32,161 nucleotides of DNA. It comes from Xylaria sp. FL1777 (taxonomy: Eukaryota; Ascomycota; Sordariomycetes; Xylariales; Xylariaceae). The number at the start of each line of letters is the position of its first letter. The first letter of the stretch is position 1. Under the pieces are notes generated by a model. The model searched no databases. It was not told the origin of the DNA and worked only from the letters and a program-made list of their open reading frames with translations. A program made the position numbers and the translations under genes. This document shows, one piece after another, positions 29,870 through 32,161 of this stretch. The stretch covers positions 1 to 32,161 of the forward strand of contig MU400848.1 in NCBI GenBank assembly GCA_022578965.1, read 5' to 3'.

Positions 29870-32161
29870 GTGTTTTTTTTAAAGTTAACTTTTTTTTTTT
29901 AGTTTTAAGCAATTAAAGTATTAGCAGTAAAACTAACTTATAACTACTTTAGCAGTTTTTAAGTGTTTTTTAAGTTCTTAAGTATTATTAGCATATAAGT
30001 ATTCTTTTTATTTAATAAAATACTTTAGGTTATTATTATTTTAATAAAAATTTAGTATATTTTTAACTTTATAAACGTTTTAATTTATTTTTATTTTTAG
30101 TTATATTTTAATAAATATTTTAATAAATGCTAGTTTTAGTAAAAAAATATAAAAAATAAAGTAAATTTATATATTTTTTAGTAATAATAATTTATAATTA
30201 GTAAGTAAAATAACTTTTTTAATTTTAAAAAAGCTAAGTTTTTTAAATTTTAATTTATTGCTTAGTTGTTTTGTTTTAATTTAAGAAATATTAATATTTG
30301 CATTTTGTTTTTATTATAGCAAATAAACCTTGTTTTTTTTTTTAAAGGTTAGTTCTTTAGTTTGTTTTTTATTATAATATACTAACATTTATTGTTATAA
30401 AAATTAAAAGCGTAATTATAATTTAACTTGTAGCATTTTAATTTTTATTGCAATAGTTTTTGCTTAAAGTACTATAGTTAAAATAGCAAGTGCTTTTATT
30501 AATGTTTTTTTTTGTTTTTTAATAGTTGCTTGCTATTTATAAACAGCTTTATATAAAAATATATTTATATTTTTATTTATTAATATATTATATAAGATTT
30601 ATATTATTAATAATAGTTTTACTTAATTGTTTTATTAATAATTAATATAACTTTGTAAATATTGTTTTAATATTTAGTTTAGTTTTTTTGTTTGTTTATT
30701 TATTTATAAGTAATAAACAGTTAAAAACTTTAGTTTAATACTAATAAGTTTAAAAAAGCTAGTTTTAAACTTAAAAGTAAACAATTTATTTTAGTTTAAA
30801 ACAATTTTTTTTAGTAGCTTATGTTTATTTAAATATTAGCATATAAAAATATATATAAATTGTTTAGCTGTTATATTTTCTTTAAACAATAAAAAGTAAG
30901 CATACTTAGTAAATCTATTAATAATAACTTATATTTTATTGTATTATATTTTTATAATTAAATTAGTTAATAAAAGTAGTACTATAATAAAATCTTAAGC
31001 AATAATATATTATGCTTGTTTAAATATTTATATAAATTATAGTAGTTTATAAAGCTTATATTAAGCTATTTTAGCTTTATTATAAATATTATACTTTTTT
31101 ATAATAGATTTAACTATGTTTTATAGTTCTAAAAAATTGTATTTTTTTTATAGTTATTAAACTGTTTTTGTTACTTTTTAATGTTTATATAATAAGTGTT
31201 TATAAAATTTCTTAATAAACTTGTTTTATAAAAATTTTTGTAAGTAAACCTTATGTTTATATATTAGCTTATTATTTTTTAATTTTTTATGTTTTTATAG
31301 TTATGTTAACTTTTTTAAGTTATAAGCTTATTATAGCTATATATTTATAAAGTTTTTAAATATAATTTTAACTTTTAAGCTTTTATTTTTTTAAAGATAT
31401 AATACTTAAATGTTTTTTTTTAAAAGTTTAAATTCTTTTTAACTTTGTTAACTAAATATGTTTGCTTAAATGTTTTTTTTTCTTTTAATATAACATATTT
31501 TAAAGTTAAATTTAAAAAAAAAAACCATTTAATTTTTATGTTATTTAATAATTTTTTATATAGTTATAAATTTTATTAAGTTTTAATAATTTAAATAAAT
31601 CTTAATTAGCTTTATAGTTTTTATAAAAAATAGTTCTTACTTTTTAAGTGCTATAATAATTGCAAGCAGTTCTTTATTATATATAAGATATTATAATGCT
31701 ACGTTTTATAGTGCTTTAAAATAATAAACTACTAAGTGCTATTTTTTGTTGTTTTTTAGTTGTTTTAAAACTTTTATAATTATATTATTTAAAGCATTTA
31801 TTTTTAGCTTTTTTTTTTTTTATAAATTAAGTAGTTTAACTATAAAGTTAAAAGTAACTTTTAGTTTTAGTTCTTTAAAAGCTTTTTAGGCTTTTTTTAA
31901 AATTAAAAAAGATTTTTTTTTATATTTTTTTTTTATATATTTTATAAAATAAAATGCTATTTTCTTAAAGTCTTAAATTAACATTTAAACATAGTTTAAA
32001 AATTTTAATGCTTGTTATATGTTTATAATAATAGCTAAATTAAATATTTTCTAGTTTTATATTATGTTAATTTTTAACTATTAAATCTATATTTGTTTTA
32101 AAATAATTATAAATTTTAAAAAGTTGATTTTTTATATATGCTATATATATTTTTTTGTATT
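29870..32161 (-). pseudogene. pol: pol remnant of copy E, truncated by window end
   Basis: The chromodomain lies at about 29915-30085. The integrase follows to about 31455, with the first catalytic codon at 30992-30994 reading GAT (Asp kept). RNase H is at about 31470-31815, and the RT connection region runs to the edge. Stops are frequent. Positions come from alignment with B and were checked at the integrase codon. Confidence 0.8.

Larger units (their letters stand above)
28749..32161 (-). mobile_element. Copy E, 3' part of a further Ty3/gypsy element, cut by window end
   Basis: 3' LTR at 28749-29243 followed by internal sequence up to the window edge, all matching copies B and D (constant offset of 28439 bp to copy B). 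The visible part covers the 3' untranslated region, chromodomain, integrase, RNase H and the last part of the RT; the RT active site lies beyond the edge. Confidence 0.9.

Noticed and set aside
1..32161. A mitochondrial, plasmid or generally AT-rich genome as explanation of the composition
   Set aside because: LTR pairs differ almost only by C/G to T/A transitions, and some element edges still reach about 50% G+C. That points to mutation of repeats rather than a genome-wide base composition. An AT-rich genome cannot be fully excluded from one window.

Overview
The window is extremely AT-rich: a 300-bp sample I counted by hand (13801-14100) has about 14% G+C. It contains no intact gene. What it holds is a cluster of related, heavily mutated LTR retrotransposons of the Ty3/gypsy type, with a chromodomain after the integrase. 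Differences between paired LTRs are almost all C/G to T/A transitions. Together with many stop codons in otherwise recognisable domains, this is the signature of repeat-induced point mutation (RIP) or a similar process. The likely source is an AT-rich, gene-free block in the nuclear genome of a filamentous ascomycete. I cannot name the species.

Layout. Five copies are visible. Copy A (+ strand, 3' half only) runs from the left edge to 335 and resumes at 8018-10725. Copy B (- strand, complete, 336-8012) sits inside A and is flanked by the 5-bp duplication CAAAC. Copy C (+ strand, complete, 10735-18466, duplication ACTAC) lies 9 bp beyond the end of A. A 2.6-kb stretch of unrecognised AT-rich sequence follows (18472-20761, continuing at 28468-28748). 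It is split by copy D (- strand, complete, 20767-28462, duplication GCAGG). Copy E (- strand, 3' part only) starts at 28749 and leaves the window at the right edge.

Element structure. Each full copy is about 7.7 kb with LTRs of 469-517 bp. In sense order it has a gag remnant with a capsid-like region and a CCHC zinc knuckle, a stretch I cannot assign, reverse transcriptase (decayed YxDD motif), RNase H, integrase (HHCC and DDE remnants), a chromodomain, a 0.6-kb 3' untranslated region, a polypurine tract and the 3' LTR. The protein reading is clearest in copy C and was carried to the other copies by alignment.

Most interesting points. (1) C shares coding region and LTR right half with the other copies, but its 3' untranslated region and the U3 part upstream of the TATA-like box are different. 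(2) The outer edges of the elements are much less mutated than the same sequence in the inner LTR ends. (3) A lysine/alanine/glutamine-rich reading frame lies antisense between pol and the 3' LTR in the A/B/D/E type, and a related frame end is present in C.
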